NCBI RefSeq assembly: GCF_010470665.1
Contig: NZ_VOPZ01000004.1
Coordinates: 248,001 to 312,000, forward strand
Source of the DNA: Desulfovibrio sp. JC022
Lineage (GTDB): Bacteria > Desulfobacterota > Desulfovibrionia > Desulfovibrionales > Desulfovibrionaceae
DNA: 64,000 nt
Direction: 5' to 3'
The notes beneath the pieces are model-generated. The model was not told where the DNA came from and did not search any database. It was given only the letters and a program-made list of their open reading frames with translations. Both the position numbers and the translations under genes were made by a program. The stretch's first letter is position 1. Each line of letters opens with the position of its first letter. Of this stretch, positions 1 through 8,570 are shown piece by piece.

Positions 1-152
1 TGGTCAACCATGGACTGCATGGCATTCTTCTGCTCCTTAAACACCGCCTGATAAGTACTTCCCGCTACCCACCAGACCGCTATGGAAACAGTTAAGGCAA
101 TAAGGACAAAAACAATCACGGCAACAACTGAGTTAATGCTTTTAACCCTCAT
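1..152 (-). CDS. N-terminus of a membrane receptor, possibly a methyl-accepting chemotaxis protein (partial)
   Basis: About 50 residues are visible before the window edge. They start MRVKSINSVV and run into one strong hydrophobic segment (VIVFVLIALTVSIAVWWVAG), then a polar stretch with QAVFKEQKNAMQSMVD. This short cytoplasmic tail, uncleaved helix and polar periplasmic start is typical of chemoreceptors and membrane kinases. The ATG at 152 is preferred over the in-frame ATG at 167 because GGGAAG lies 7 nt upstream of it. The gene is divergent from ettA, with about 240 bp of AT-rich promoter DNA between them. Family assignment is a guess from the first helix only. Confidence 0.5.
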   Translation of the reverse strand, partial: MRVKSINSVVAVIVFVLIALTVSIAVWWVAGSTYQAVFKEQKNAMQSMVD

Positions 153-393
153 ACGCAGTCTTCCCATTTTTTAATAGTTACTGAACCCACCACCAGCACT
201 TACTAACCCACATTATTCATAACATAAAGACAGTGAATAAGACAATCGGCAGTAAATTATAAATTTGATACAGTTAACTTATCGGACAATGATCAGGATA
301 GTTTACTCGCCAAATTCCAATATTGCCTGATATCGTTTTTTCTGCCACAAGTGGAAAACGCAAAAGCAAATAGCAACCAAAGAGGTAATAAAA

Positions 394-2076
394 ATGAGCA
401 ACGAACCTGATAAGATCATATATTCCATGGTCCGGGTAAGTAAATTTTACGACAAGAAACCCATTCTTAAAGATATTTCCCTTTCATATTTCTATGGAGC
501 GAAGATCGGCGTGCTGGGATTGAACGGCTCCGGTAAAAGTTCGCTCCTGAAAGTTCTTGCAGGCGTGGATGATAGCTTTGAAGGCGAAACCCACATTTCT
601 CCCGGCTACACCATCGGCTACCTTGAGCAGGAACCGCTGGTTGATGAAACCCGCACTGTTCGTGAAGTGGTTGAAGAAGGCGCAGCAAACGTAGTTGCCC
701 TCGTTAATGAATTCAACGAGATCAACGCCCAGTTTGCAGAGCCTATGGAACCCGAAGAAATGGACGCGCTGCTTGAGCGTCAGGCCAAGGTTCAAGAAGA
801 AATGGACAATTGCGGGGCATGGGATCTCGAATCCCGCCTTGAAATGGCCATGGACGCCCTGCGCTGCCCTCCCGGCGACACCCCTGTTTCCGTTATTTCC
901 GGTGGCGAAAAACGCCGCGTAGCCCTCTGCCGCCTGCTGCTTCAAGAGCCGGACATCCTGCTTCTTGACGAACCCACCAACCACCTTGACGCGGAATCCG
1001 TATCATGGCTGGAAAGACACCTCCAGAACTACGCCGGTACCATTATCGCCGTAACCCATGACCGCTACTTCCTCGACAACGTAGCCGGATGGATTCTGGA
1101 ACTGGACCGCGGCCGGGGCATCCCCTGGAAAGGCAACTACTCTTCCTGGCTGGAACAGAAAGAAAAACGTTTGGCCAATGAAGCCAAGTCCGATGATAAA
1201 CGACGCAAAACCCTTGCCCGCGAGCTGGAATGGATCCGCATGTCCCCCAAGGGCAGACGTTCCAAAAGCAAAGCCCGTATCAGCGCGTACGAATCTCTTG
1301 CCAATCAGCAGAGTGATGAATATTCACGCGAGCTAGAGCTCTACATTCCGCCGGGACCGCGCCTCGGTAAACAGGTTATTGAACTGAAAGGTGTGCGCAA
1401 GCAGGCCGGGGACAAGCTGCTTCTTGAAAATACCAGCTTCATAATCCCCGCCGGAGCCATCGTCGGTATTATCGGCCCCAACGGTGCCGGTAAAACCACC
1501 ATGTTCAAAATGATCAGCGGACAGGAAACTCCCGACGATGGTGAAGTCGTTGTAGGTGAAACCGTACAGGTTACCCACGTTGACCAGCACCGCGATGCAC
1601 TTGACCCTGAAAAGTCGGTGTATGACGTGATTTCCGGTGGCAATGAATTCGTCAAACTGGGCGACCGCGAAATCAATGCGCGTGCTTACGTAGGCAAATT
1701 CAACCTGACCGGGTCTGAGCAGCAGAAAAAATGTAAGGTTCTTTCCGGTGGTGAGCGTAACAGAGTCCATCTCGCGCTCATGCTTCAGGAAGGCGGCAAC
1801 GTCCTGCTTCTTGACGAACCCACCAACGATCTTGACGTCAATACCATGCGTGCGCTGGAGGAAGGACTCAACAACTTCGGCGGCTGCGTTTTGGTTATTT
1901 CGCATGACCGCTGGTTCCTTGACCGCATCGCCACCCACATCCTCGCCTTTGAAGGCGATTCCTCAGCCTTCTGGTACGAAGGTTCATACTCCGAGTACGA
2001 GGAAGACCGCAAAAAGAGATTGGGCAAAGACGCCGACCAGCCCCACCGCATCAAATACAGAAAACTCACCAGATAA
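394..2076 (+). CDS. ettA: ABC-F ATPase, energy-dependent translational throttle protein EttA
   Basis: A 560-residue cytoplasmic protein with two ABC domains and no membrane segments. The first Walker A is GLNGSGKSS at 42-50, the first signature SGGEKRR at 169-175 and the first Walker B LLLDEP at 189-194. The second set is GPNGAGKTT at 361-369, LSGGERNR at 450-457 and LLLDEPTNDLD near 471-481. The inserted arm region (about 95-140) and the length match the EttA subfamily, which binds the ribosomal E site and gates the first elongation cycle according to ATP/ADP ratio. AGAGGT lies 8 nt before the ATG. It stands alone and ends at a hairpin shared with the convergent gene. Confidence 0.93.
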   Translation: MSNEPDKIIYSMVRVSKFYDKKPILKDISLSYFYGAKIGVLGLNGSGKSSLLKVLAGVDDSFEGETHISPGYTIGYLEQEPLVDETRTVREVVEEGAANVVALVNEFNEINAQFAEPMEPEEMDALLERQAKVQEEMDNCGAWDLESRLEMAMDALRCPPGDTPVSVISGGEKRRVALCRLLLQEPDILLLDEPTNHLDAESVSWLERHLQNYAGTIIAVTHDRYFLDNVAGWILELDRGRGIPWKGNYSSWLEQKEKRLANEAKSDDKRRKTLARELEWIRMSPKGRRSKSKARISAYESLANQQSDEYSRELELYIPPGPRLGKQVIELKGVRKQAGDKLLLENTSFIIPAGAIVGIIGPNGAGKTTMFKMISGQETPDDGEVVVGETVQVTHVDQHRDALDPEKSVYDVISGGNEFVKLGDREINARAYVGKFNLTGSEQQKKCKVLSGGERNRVHLALMLQEGGNVLLLDEPTNDLDVNTMRALEEGLNNFGGCVLVISHDRWFLDRIATHILAFEGDSSAFWYEGSYSEYEEDRKKRLGKDADQPHRIKYRKLTR

Positions 2077-2081
2077 TAAAA

Positions 2082-2117
2082 AATGGGGAAGAGCGACGCT
2101 CTTCCCCATTTTTTTAT
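2082..2117. terminator. Bidirectional Rho-independent terminator
   Basis: A perfect 13-bp stem (2082-2094 with 2098-2110, loop GAC) is followed by seven T on the plus strand and preceded by A residues, which are T on the minus strand. It separates the convergent ettA and diguanylate cyclase genes and overlaps the last bases of the latter. Confidence 0.9.
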
Positions 2118-3265
2118 TCTACATAAGCTTCAGTCGATTGAATCTGCTTCACTACCCTGAATATTGCCGGGCAGACTTTATTTCGCCCGCCATTTTTGGC
2201 CCGGTACAATTGTTCATCCGCATCTTGAAGCAAAGCCTTAAAATCATCATGACCCTTCAATTCAGCAACACCGATGCTCACCGAAACAGGCAGGCAAGCA
2301 TCATCAACATTAAACATTCTTTCCTTGATTCGTAACCGCAACCTCTCGGCGACTTTAATCCCGTCATGCAGACTGGAATGAGGAAGGATTATCACGAATT
2401 CCTCACCTCCGAGTCTCCCGAAATAATCAACCTCCCGCAACACATCAGCGCAACGTCTGGCAGTTTTTTTCAGTACAGTATCACCCACACAATGCCCGTG
2501 ATCGTCATTGACCTTCTTGAAATGATCAATATCCATCATAAGCACTGCCAGTTTACTGTTAAAACGGCGTGCGGACTTGAAAAGGCAGTCCCCGGCCTCA
2601 AGAACCTTACGGCGACTGCACACCCCGGTCAGTTCATCAAACTCCACCAGCTTTTTCAGGTCTTCCATGGCCGCATATTCCCGGCGCAATGACCTGCCGA
2701 AAGTATAGAGGAAAAAGACTCCGAACATATTGGCAAGGAAAAGGTAAATCAACGAATTCACAAATGTTCCGGAATGAATGGGAACAACTGTAGCCAAAGA
2801 TAAAAGATAAACAACGGACCCGGAAACAGCAGCAACAAAAGGCGGAAGAATACGGGGTGACAAAAGAATATAGTAGGCGAGAACGATAAAAACTGCGGTA
2901 GGCACACTAAGTGAACCGATGTCTGAAGACTTTACGACCAACTCCAGCGACTCCGCCCCCAAAACAGAAAACATGCACAAAGACATGAGCATGTACTGCA
3001 TCCTGAGCCTGACTTTATCAACCAGAAGCAGAAAAAAAGCCAAACAACCAAGCAGGCACGCGCAGATTCTTCCCAGTAAAACAGTATGGAATTCGGACCC
3101 AAGACCAAGGTCAACATAATCACTGTATCCACCTGCAAAGTATGTAATAACAGTGACAAAATAAAGAAAAAGAAGCCTGAACCTGACTGAAGGCCATTTT
3201 TCTTTTTGAAACGACTCTTCAAGGGCAGATTTTTTAAATCCACCCATAAAATTTAATTTACCCAC
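2114..3265 (-). CDS. Membrane-anchored diguanylate cyclase (GGDEF domain)
   Basis: Makes cyclic di-GMP from two GTP. The protein has 383 residues: about six hydrophobic segments between residues 28 and 190, then a GGDEF domain from about 205 (FDELTGVCSRR) to the end. The active-site motif is GGEEF at 286-290, an accepted active variant. The allosteric I-site REVD sits at 277-280, exactly five residues upstream, so product inhibition is expected. No periplasmic ligand domain is seen; the membrane bundle is presumably the sensor. The start is uncertain: GTG at 3265 or ATG at 3247, neither with a clean ribosome-binding site. Confidence 0.88.
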   Translation of the reverse strand: MGKLNFMGGFKKSALEESFQKEKWPSVRFRLLFLYFVTVITYFAGGYSDYVDLGLGSEFHTVLLGRICACLLGCLAFFLLLVDKVRLRMQYMLMSLCMFSVLGAESLELVVKSSDIGSLSVPTAVFIVLAYYILLSPRILPPFVAAVSGSVVYLLSLATVVPIHSGTFVNSLIYLFLANMFGVFFLYTFGRSLRREYAAMEDLKKLVEFDELTGVCSRRKVLEAGDCLFKSARRFNSKLAVLMMDIDHFKKVNDDHGHCVGDTVLKKTARRCADVLREVDYFGRLGGEEFVIILPHSSLHDGIKVAERLRLRIKERMFNVDDACLPVSVSIGVAELKGHDDFKALLQDADEQLYRAKNGGRNKVCPAIFRVVKQIQSTEAYVE

Positions 3266-3308
3266 AGCCCCCCCCGAGCTAAAAACGAGGGCAAGATGTA
3301 ACTGTGGG
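3261..3308. promoter_or_regulatory. Inverted repeat spanning the possible start of the diguanylate cyclase gene
   Basis: CCCACAG (3261-3267) and CTGTGGG (3302-3308) could pair in the minus-strand leader and would enclose a run of eight G and the GTG at 3265. It could limit translation initiation, but no T-run follows and the role is only inferred. Confidence 0.3.
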
Positions 3309-3420
3309 ATTTTTATAAGTCAAGTCTGAGCATGCTTATGAAAATAAAAACATGCTTCAGGCAAACTAAAACAATATCGCAAGAATCACGACACCATATA
3401 CTGTTCTGAAAAACTAATGA

Positions 3421-4044
3421 TCAATACTTTAAACTGGCAAGTAATCCATTTTTTATAAAAAAAGAAATCTTTATCTCACCATTCTGTGCATCGTAAATAC
3501 ACGAAGACCACTCTTCAAAGATATCATTTCCTTGAATTTCATAGCTGACATTGCTCCACTGATAACGTGATACAGACTTCATTTTATTAAAATATTTACC
3601 AAGCGAAGAATCACAGCCGTTCGGAAGCCCGGAGCAGGCCCGCCACAAGCAAAGGCTTCCGGCCAGAATTTTCCAATCAAGCCCAGATGGAAGGTCTGCA
3701 ACCTGAGAGGCTGCCTGCATGGGAATATGGACTTTTCCGGCTTCTGAAAAAACGTGGTTTATTTCCGGCAGACCTTCTCGCTCAAGCCGCACATCCCCCA
3801 GCTTGAACGGTGAGACATGCCCGAAATAAACAGCCCGAAAAAAACCTCCCGCAAGCTCAAAACAAAGCTCCAGTCTGGGAATCTGCCCCCGCTGCTGCAA
3901 AAGGTCCATCCCTTTAAAGGTAAGCGGACCAAAATCGGACGGAATTACCATGCCCGAAATATCATGCTGCGGCCCGAGCAGCAAAGACAAAAGATAAAGC
4001 GATGGTTTCTCAAAACAATCGGTGGAAATTTCATCAACGGACAT
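3421..4044 (-). CDS. Hypothetical protein, 207 residues
   Basis: I do not recognise a family. The protein has no signal peptide or membrane segment. It has four cysteines between about 130 and 145 (LCLWRACSGLPNGC) and an aromatic-rich C-terminal half. AGAGGT lies 4 nt upstream of the ATG at 4044, and the gene starts 10 nt after the stop of the solute-binding-protein gene, so the two are probably co-transcribed. A conserved phrase GPLTFKGMDLL near residue 40 might help a profile search. Confidence 0.6.
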   Translation of the reverse strand: MSVDEISTDCFEKPSLYLLSLLLGPQHDISGMVIPSDFGPLTFKGMDLLQQRGQIPRLELCFELAGGFFRAVYFGHVSPFKLGDVRLEREGLPEINHVFSEAGKVHIPMQAASQVADLPSGLDWKILAGSLCLWRACSGLPNGCDSSLGKYFNKMKSVSRYQWSNVSYEIQGNDIFEEWSSCIYDAQNGEIKISFFIKNGLLASLKY

Positions 4045-4054
4045 CAGGACCTCT

Positions 4055-4807
4055 TTAATCGTGTTTCTTACAAGAACCTGTAATACCTATCTGTTTCAAT
4101 CCACTGTTCAAAATCCGGGCAAAAAAACGGCCCTGTTCATCTTTACGAAATGCAACAAACAGCTCGTTCACACCAAAAGCCCTCGGTCCTATCTGAACAG
4201 TATCGCTGTTCTTTTTAACTTCAGGATCAGTCACAGCAAGGTAGCTGTAAACCACAGGGTCCACCACTGCACAATCAATTCTGCCCTTCATCACCTTCAT
4301 TATGTTGCTTTTATCAGAAGGAGCAAAATCAGCTTTTATGGTTCCGTTGGCAACAGCCTCATCCAACTGCGGGGTATTCACATACCCGGCCACAAAGCCC
4401 ACCCGGAGTCCGGCGAGGTCGTCAACGGTGCCCCAGCTTACAGGACTCTTCCTGCGCTCCAGAAGACTTACCGGACTACAACCGTAACTCTTTGAAAAAA
4501 CATACTTCTCAGCCCTTTCACTGGAATAGTATTCTGGAAAATAACCTACAACCTGAAAATCGGTCTCTACCATACGCATTGACCTTTTCCATGGAAGGAA
4601 AAGAATTTTCAATTCATACCCCATGGCTGCGAAAGCCCTGCGTACAATGTCAGCACTGGTCCCTTTGCCGGGAAGATGCTTGCCCACATAAGGAGGCCAC
4701 TCAAGAGAACTGAGATAAACAACTTTATCAGCACGGGCACTTCCGGCACTAAGCCCCAGCACGAGCAGTGTTATGGCGATGAAGGTTTTAATGTGACCGG
4801 TAAACAT
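4055..4807 (-). CDS. Periplasmic solute-binding protein, family 3 type
   Basis: A 250-residue secreted protein. The signal peptide runs from MFTGHIKTF through a hydrophobic core to SARA|DKV. The mature part begins with VVYLSSLEWPPYVGK, the usual opening of family 3 amino-acid-type binding proteins, and continues with GTSADIVRRAFAAMGY. No ABC permease or ATPase is adjacent, so it may act as a sensory or orphan binding protein, as is common in Desulfovibrio. I prefer ATG 4807 over the longer GTG at 4831 because TTGGAG lies 8 nt upstream of it and it removes a polar extension before the signal peptide. Its ligand cannot be told. Confidence 0.8.
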   Translation of the reverse strand: MFTGHIKTFIAITLLVLGLSAGSARADKVVYLSSLEWPPYVGKHLPGKGTSADIVRRAFAAMGYELKILFLPWKRSMRMVETDFQVVGYFPEYYSSERAEKYVFSKSYGCSPVSLLERRKSPVSWGTVDDLAGLRVGFVAGYVNTPQLDEAVANGTIKADFAPSDKSNIMKVMKGRIDCAVVDPVVYSYLAVTDPEVKKNSDTVQIGPRAFGVNELFVAFRKDEQGRFFARILNSGLKQIGITGSCKKHD

Positions 4808-4869
4808 AGCAGAACTCCAATTATGATTCACATAAACATGTACCTTTTCAGCTAGTTGAGCAAGTGCAA

Positions 4870-4908
4870 AAACATAAAAAAGAAGTGCGCCACATGGTGA
4901 CGCACTTC
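4870..4908 (-). terminator. Rho-independent terminator
   Basis: An 8-bp stem GAAGTGCG/CGCACTTC (4882-4908), extended by CAC/GTG after one mismatch, is followed on the minus strand by TTCTTTTTTATGTTTTT. It should end transcripts coming from the chemoreceptor side. Confidence 0.75.
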
Positions 4909-5261
4909 AATCAAACCACAACCGGATATTTATGTGAACAGGAGGAGATTTCCAGTCGCTTTCCGCCTCACGAAAGAACTTCTGCAACAGTTCACTGTTT
5001 ACGCCGGAGACAATACATCCGGCTCATCAACAGCAGACCATGCGCTCCAAGAACTACAGACAGAGTGGACAACCTGATATGTACAGTTGCCGATCCTGCG
5101 GACACGGCAACCGCTTTCCCGTCAAATCGGAAAACAGGGCTGCGACCATACGGGCCTCCAAGGAAAACCCAGCTATCTCCTCCCGGTAACTCATCAAAGA
5201 AGATGTCTTAACTATAGAATAAGCATTCTTCCCGGTTTGTCAGCCTCACATACGTTCAAAA
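4909..5261 (-). other. Intergenic stretch with an unopened coding-like frame
   Basis: This 350-bp stretch between the chemoreceptor and its terminator contains no convincing gene. One minus-strand frame (5207-4992) stays open for 71 codons and reads like protein: an N-terminal part with DELPGGDSW and GGPYGRSPVFRFDG, then a hydrophobic stretch ending MSRMYCLRRKQ. A stop lies directly before it and no usual start codon is near its beginning. A second fragment in another frame (5054-5194, 46 codons from an ATG, no clear ribosome-binding site) overlaps it. A decayed gene is possible, and so is chance. Confidence 0.3.
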
Positions 5262-7124
5262 TCATCCCCCCGGCTCCAATGCCGCGACAGCGGGACTTTC
5301 TCTATGCACAACAGCTGAGAATCTCGATCCATCATTAGGAACAGTAAAAAATTGCATTGTTTCCTGCAACTTGACGGCCTGAGCAGACAATTCCTCGGAA
5401 GTGGAAGACAGTTCTTCAGCAAAAGCTGCATTTCGCTGGATAACCTCATCAAGCTGGGTGATTGCCTTTGAAATCTGCTGCCCGCCTTCAAACTGCTCAC
5501 GGCTTGCCGCAGCAACTTCGGCTACAAGCTCTTCGTTACGGTTGATGTCTTTAATCATTCCGCCAAGCACGCTTTTAGCCCTTTCAGCAACCTGAAGACT
5601 TGATCCGGTCAATTCTCTGATCTCTCCGGCTGCAACCCCGCTCCTTTCAGCAAGCTTACGAACCTCGGATGCAACAACAGCAAAACCTTTACCGTGTTCT
5701 CCGGCTCTTGCGGCCTCGATGGCGGCATTAAGTGCCAGAAGATTGGTCTGGCGGGCGATCTCTTCAATGATAGATGTTTTTTCAGCAATATTATGCATGG
5801 CATCCACAGTCTGGGCCACTGCCTCCCCGCCGTTTTCAGCCTCACGGGCAGTCTTCACCGCGATCTCGCGAGTTTCCTCAGCAAGCTCGGTGTTCTTGGA
5901 AATATTTCCAGTCATCTGAGAGATGGAAGCTGACACTTCCTCCACAGAAGCGGCCTGTTCAGTCGCCCCCGCAGAAAGATGCTGGGCTGAAGCGGAAACC
6001 TCTTCACTGCCTGCGGCCACCTGCTCAGCTGCGGACTTCACGCCGATGACAACCCCGCGCAAGGATGAAATCATACTTCCCAAAGAGCGCATCAAGCTTC
6101 CTATTTCATTGGCAGAGTCACTGGAAACAGTATCAGTAAGATCACCGGAAGCCATCTGCCCGGCCACCCTCATTCCGCCGCTAACAGGGGAGATTACCAG
6201 CCTGCGCACTGAAAAATAAACAATGCCGCAAACCACCAGAACAATTAGGACACCTACAATTATCAGCACATTACGCTGCATAACCGCAGCCGATGCCAAG
6301 TCACTTTCATAAGCGGTAAGCATCACCAGCCAGCCGGTTTTAGGATCGGTCTTGTAAATCATGGCCTTACTGCGACCCTGCCAGTCGTAAAATTCTTTCC
6401 CATTGTCAGCGGCAAGTGCCCTTTTCATAAAATCATATTTGCTTAAATCTTTTAAAATCAATTTTTCCGCAGGGTGGTAAAGGACCAATCCTTTGGCATC
6501 AGTTACAACTCCGTACCCTTCCGTACCAACCACAACTGGCCGCACAAAACGGTCGGCAAATTTCATCCAGTCACCGAAAACAGCTATTCCACCCAAGACG
6601 TTACCCTGAGCATCCTTGACCGCAGAACTGGCACCGAAAAGCAGGCTTTTATCAGTCTTGGACCTGAAAACCGATTCAGTGATGTAGGTCTCTTTACCTT
6701 TTAAAACAGCTTTAACGTAATCGCGGGAACTGATGTCCAGCCCATCCAGAACTCCGCCCTGACTGGTTTGTCCGGAAAGAATCTTCCCATGACGGTCAAA
6801 AACCAGCACGGCCCAGATAACTTCGTTATTGCGCATGGTTTCTTCAAATAATTTCTTGGCGGAGGAACTATCTTTATCAAAAATTTCCCGAATACCCTCC
6901 TGACCTGACAAATTTTTTACCACCGCGACAGTGTCGGTAATAAAAAGGTCGAGGGAAGAAGTAATGATTGCAGCCTGACTAGCGGCAGATTCCATGGAAT
7001 TGTCGAGAACCATTTTATATGAGGAACTCTGAACGTAAAAAACAAGCCCGCCTATTCCAGCCAAAATAGGTATGATAATCGGCAACAGGATTACTCTCAG
7101 TAAACTTTTGGATATCCAATTCAT
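5262..7124 (-). CDS. Methyl-accepting chemotaxis protein with periplasmic Cache domain
   Basis: Senses a small ligand outside the inner membrane and controls CheA. The 620-residue protein has a first membrane helix at about 8-30, a periplasmic dCache-like region to about 265 (with a [12 protein letters not shown]-type segment), a second helix near 270-292, a HAMP linker, and a long cytoplasmic coiled-coil signalling domain. The highly conserved tip, including [20 protein letters not shown], lies near 460-480. Glu/Gln-rich pairs flanking it are candidate methylation sites. ATG 7124 is chosen because GGGAG lies 7 nt upstream; a 15-residue upstream extension is open but lacks one. No NWETF-type CheR tether is seen at the C-terminus. 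Confidence 0.93.
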   Translation of the reverse strand: MNWISKSLLRVILLPIIIPILAGIGGLVFYVQSSSYKMVLDNSMESAASQAAIITSSLDLFITDTVAVVKNLSGQEGIREIFDKDSSSAKKLFEETMRNNEVIWAVLVFDRHGKILSGQTSQGGVLDGLDISSRDYVKAVLKGKETYITESVFRSKTDKSLLFGASSAVKDAQGNVLGGIAVFGDWMKFADRFVRPVVVGTEGYGVVTDAKGLVLYHPAEKLILKDLSKYDFMKRALAADNGKEFYDWQGRSKAMIYKTDPKTGWLVMLTAYESDLASAAVMQRNVLIIVGVLIVLVVCGIVYFSVRRLVISPVSGGMRVAGQMASGDLTDTVSSDSANEIGSLMRSLGSMISSLRGVVIGVKSAAEQVAAGSEEVSASAQHLSAGATEQAASVEEVSASISQMTGNISKNTELAEETREIAVKTAREAENGGEAVAQTVDAMHNIAEKTSIIEEIARQTNLLALNAAIEAARAGEHGKGFAVVASEVRKLAERSGVAAGEIRELTGSSLQVAERAKSVLGGMIKDINRNEELVAEVAAASREQFEGGQQISKAITQLDEVIQRNAAFAEELSSTSEELSAQAVKLQETMQFFTVPNDGSRFSAVVHRESPAVAALEPGG

Positions 7125-7274
7125 GTTAAATCTCCCTATTTGAATTTGCAAAATAACATGACCACTCACAATTACTTTAAAAATAACGAATGCAACTTTA
7201 ACTCAACAATAAGTCTTCGTCCAACACAAAAACAAACAGCCCTGTATCTATTATCATTCTCCCGCTAACCAACG

Positions 7275-7310
7275 ACAAAAAAAGCCCACAAGCTTGAATG
7301 CTTGTGGGCT
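7275..7310 (-). terminator. Rho-independent terminator of pdxA
   Basis: An 11-bp perfect stem AGCCCACAAGC/GCTTGTGGGCT (7283-7293 with 7300-7310, loop TTGAAT) is followed on the minus strand by TTTTTT. It lies 22 nt beyond the pdxA stop. Confidence 0.9.
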
Positions 7311-7332
7311 AAAAAAGTTCTTAAAACAAAAT

Positions 7333-8313
7333 CTACGAATCAACCATCATTTCTGCGCACTCCATGGCAGCTTTGAAGCTGTCCAGTGAAGCTTTCCCGG
7401 TTCCGGTTATGTCGTATCCGGTTCCATGGTCCGGGGAAGTTCGAGGAAAAGGCAGACCAAGAGTAATGTTCACCGCCTCGCTGAAATGGAGCAGCTTAAG
7501 CGGTGCCAACCCCTGATCATGATACATAGCCAGCACGGCACTGTAATCACCCTGCGCTGCGAAATAAAAAACAGTATCACCGGGAAACGGCCCTTCAACA
7601 TCAAAACCTTTGTCCCGTGCTTCAGCAATAGCGGGTTCTATGACTTTAATCTCTTCATCTCCAATACGCCCGGATTCCCCGGCATGTGGATTTAACCCGC
7701 AAACCGCAATGGGCTTACTAAGTCCCAGAGACTTTACCAGACCGTCAGTAAGCTCAATACAACGCAAAATCCGCTCTTTGGTAACCAGCCCCTGAATATC
7801 CACAAAACGGGGATGGGTGGTCACCAGACTGACCTTGAGCTTCGGTCCGCCCAGATGCATGCAGACATTTTCCCGACCTACTCCTGAACGGGTAGCCAGA
7901 AATTCCGTATGGCCCGGAAAATCAAACCCGGCCAATTGCAGCATGGCCTTATTCAAAGGACAGGTAACCAAACCTGCAAGCACCTTCCTGTTCAGCAAAT
8001 CCATGGCTGTTTCCATGGCTTCCCCGGCACAGCGCCCACCTTCAGGGTCCGCAACACCGACCTGCAATTCAAAATCATCCAACACTTTCGGGCAGTACAA
8101 ATAATTTCCCGGCTCCGCGTCCACAATCTTTTCAGGATCATCAAGTACGGTATAAAATTTTTCATGCCCCAGTTTTTCCAAATGATACACCAACCCATTC
8201 TCCGGCCCGATCATCAAATAAGCACGGTCCGCTTTGCGCTCTGCCAGCAACCGGCAAGCCAGCTCAGGTCCCAAGCCATTAGGGTCACCAAGAGTAATAC
8301 ATATATTTTTCAT
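7333..8313 (-). CDS. pdxA: 4-hydroxythreonine-4-phosphate dehydrogenase
   Basis: Oxidises 4-phosphohydroxy-L-threonine with NAD+ in the DXP-dependent pathway to pyridoxal phosphate. At 326 residues it has the usual length. The N-terminus carries LGDPNGLGPEL (8-18). The three metal-binding histidines of the family are visible as TTHPRF (H167), NPHAGE (H210) and MYHDQGLAPLK (H265), with GHTEF (H135) also conserved. AAGGAG lies 7 nt before the ATG. It is a single-gene unit: a dispersed repeat and a glgB-side terminator lie upstream and its own terminator downstream. Confidence 0.96.
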   Translation of the reverse strand: MKNICITLGDPNGLGPELACRLLAERKADRAYLMIGPENGLVYHLEKLGHEKFYTVLDDPEKIVDAEPGNYLYCPKVLDDFELQVGVADPEGGRCAGEAMETAMDLLNRKVLAGLVTCPLNKAMLQLAGFDFPGHTEFLATRSGVGRENVCMHLGGPKLKVSLVTTHPRFVDIQGLVTKERILRCIELTDGLVKSLGLSKPIAVCGLNPHAGESGRIGDEEIKVIEPAIAEARDKGFDVEGPFPGDTVFYFAAQGDYSAVLAMYHDQGLAPLKLLHFSEAVNITLGLPFPRTSPDHGTGYDITGTGKASLDSFKAAMECAEMMVDS

Positions 8314-8331
8314 AAGATCTCCTTAAAAGAT

Positions 8332-8564
8332 GCCTCCGGCGGCTGGTTCCCCAGACCCCATCCCTTCAAAACTTTTTAATTTGCTTCGCATATGCCTCAC
8401 AGTCCGACTTTCAAAAAAAAAGACCGCAATATCTTTGAATATACTGCGGCCTTGATTTTTATAACTATTCACTCGCGAAGCGGCGAAGCCTCGATAAAAA
8501 GTTTTGGGATTCTTAAACCCTTTTCCCAAAAGGGTTTAATGCCCCCGGCAGGGCCGCCGGAGGC
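8332..8564. repeat. Dispersed palindromic intergenic element, copy 1
   Basis: The element is bounded by a perfect 12-bp inverted repeat, GCCTCCGGCGGC (8332-8343) and GCCGCCGGAGGC (8553-8564). Inside the right half is AAACCCTTTT...AAAAGGGTTT (8516-8537) and CGAAGCCTCGATAAAAAG. The same blocks in the opposite orientation form the element at 23957-24154. It fills the glgB-pdxA gap and surrounds a separate terminator. Confidence 0.75.
8411..8452 (-). terminator. Rho-independent terminator downstream of glgB
   Basis: On the minus strand AAGGCCGCAGTAT pairs with ATATTGCGGTCTT (two G-U pairs) around 8420-8452 and is followed by nine T. The same DNA on the plus strand would have A-C mismatches, so the signal is directional and serves the glgA-glgB transcript. 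Confidence 0.75.
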
Positions 8565-8570
8565 ATTCTT

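Noticed and set aside
4864-5211. Plus-strand ORF of 115 codons in the gap before the chemoreceptor
   Set aside because: Composition is unlike protein, it starts within the terminator region, and the minus-strand frame there is at least as good.
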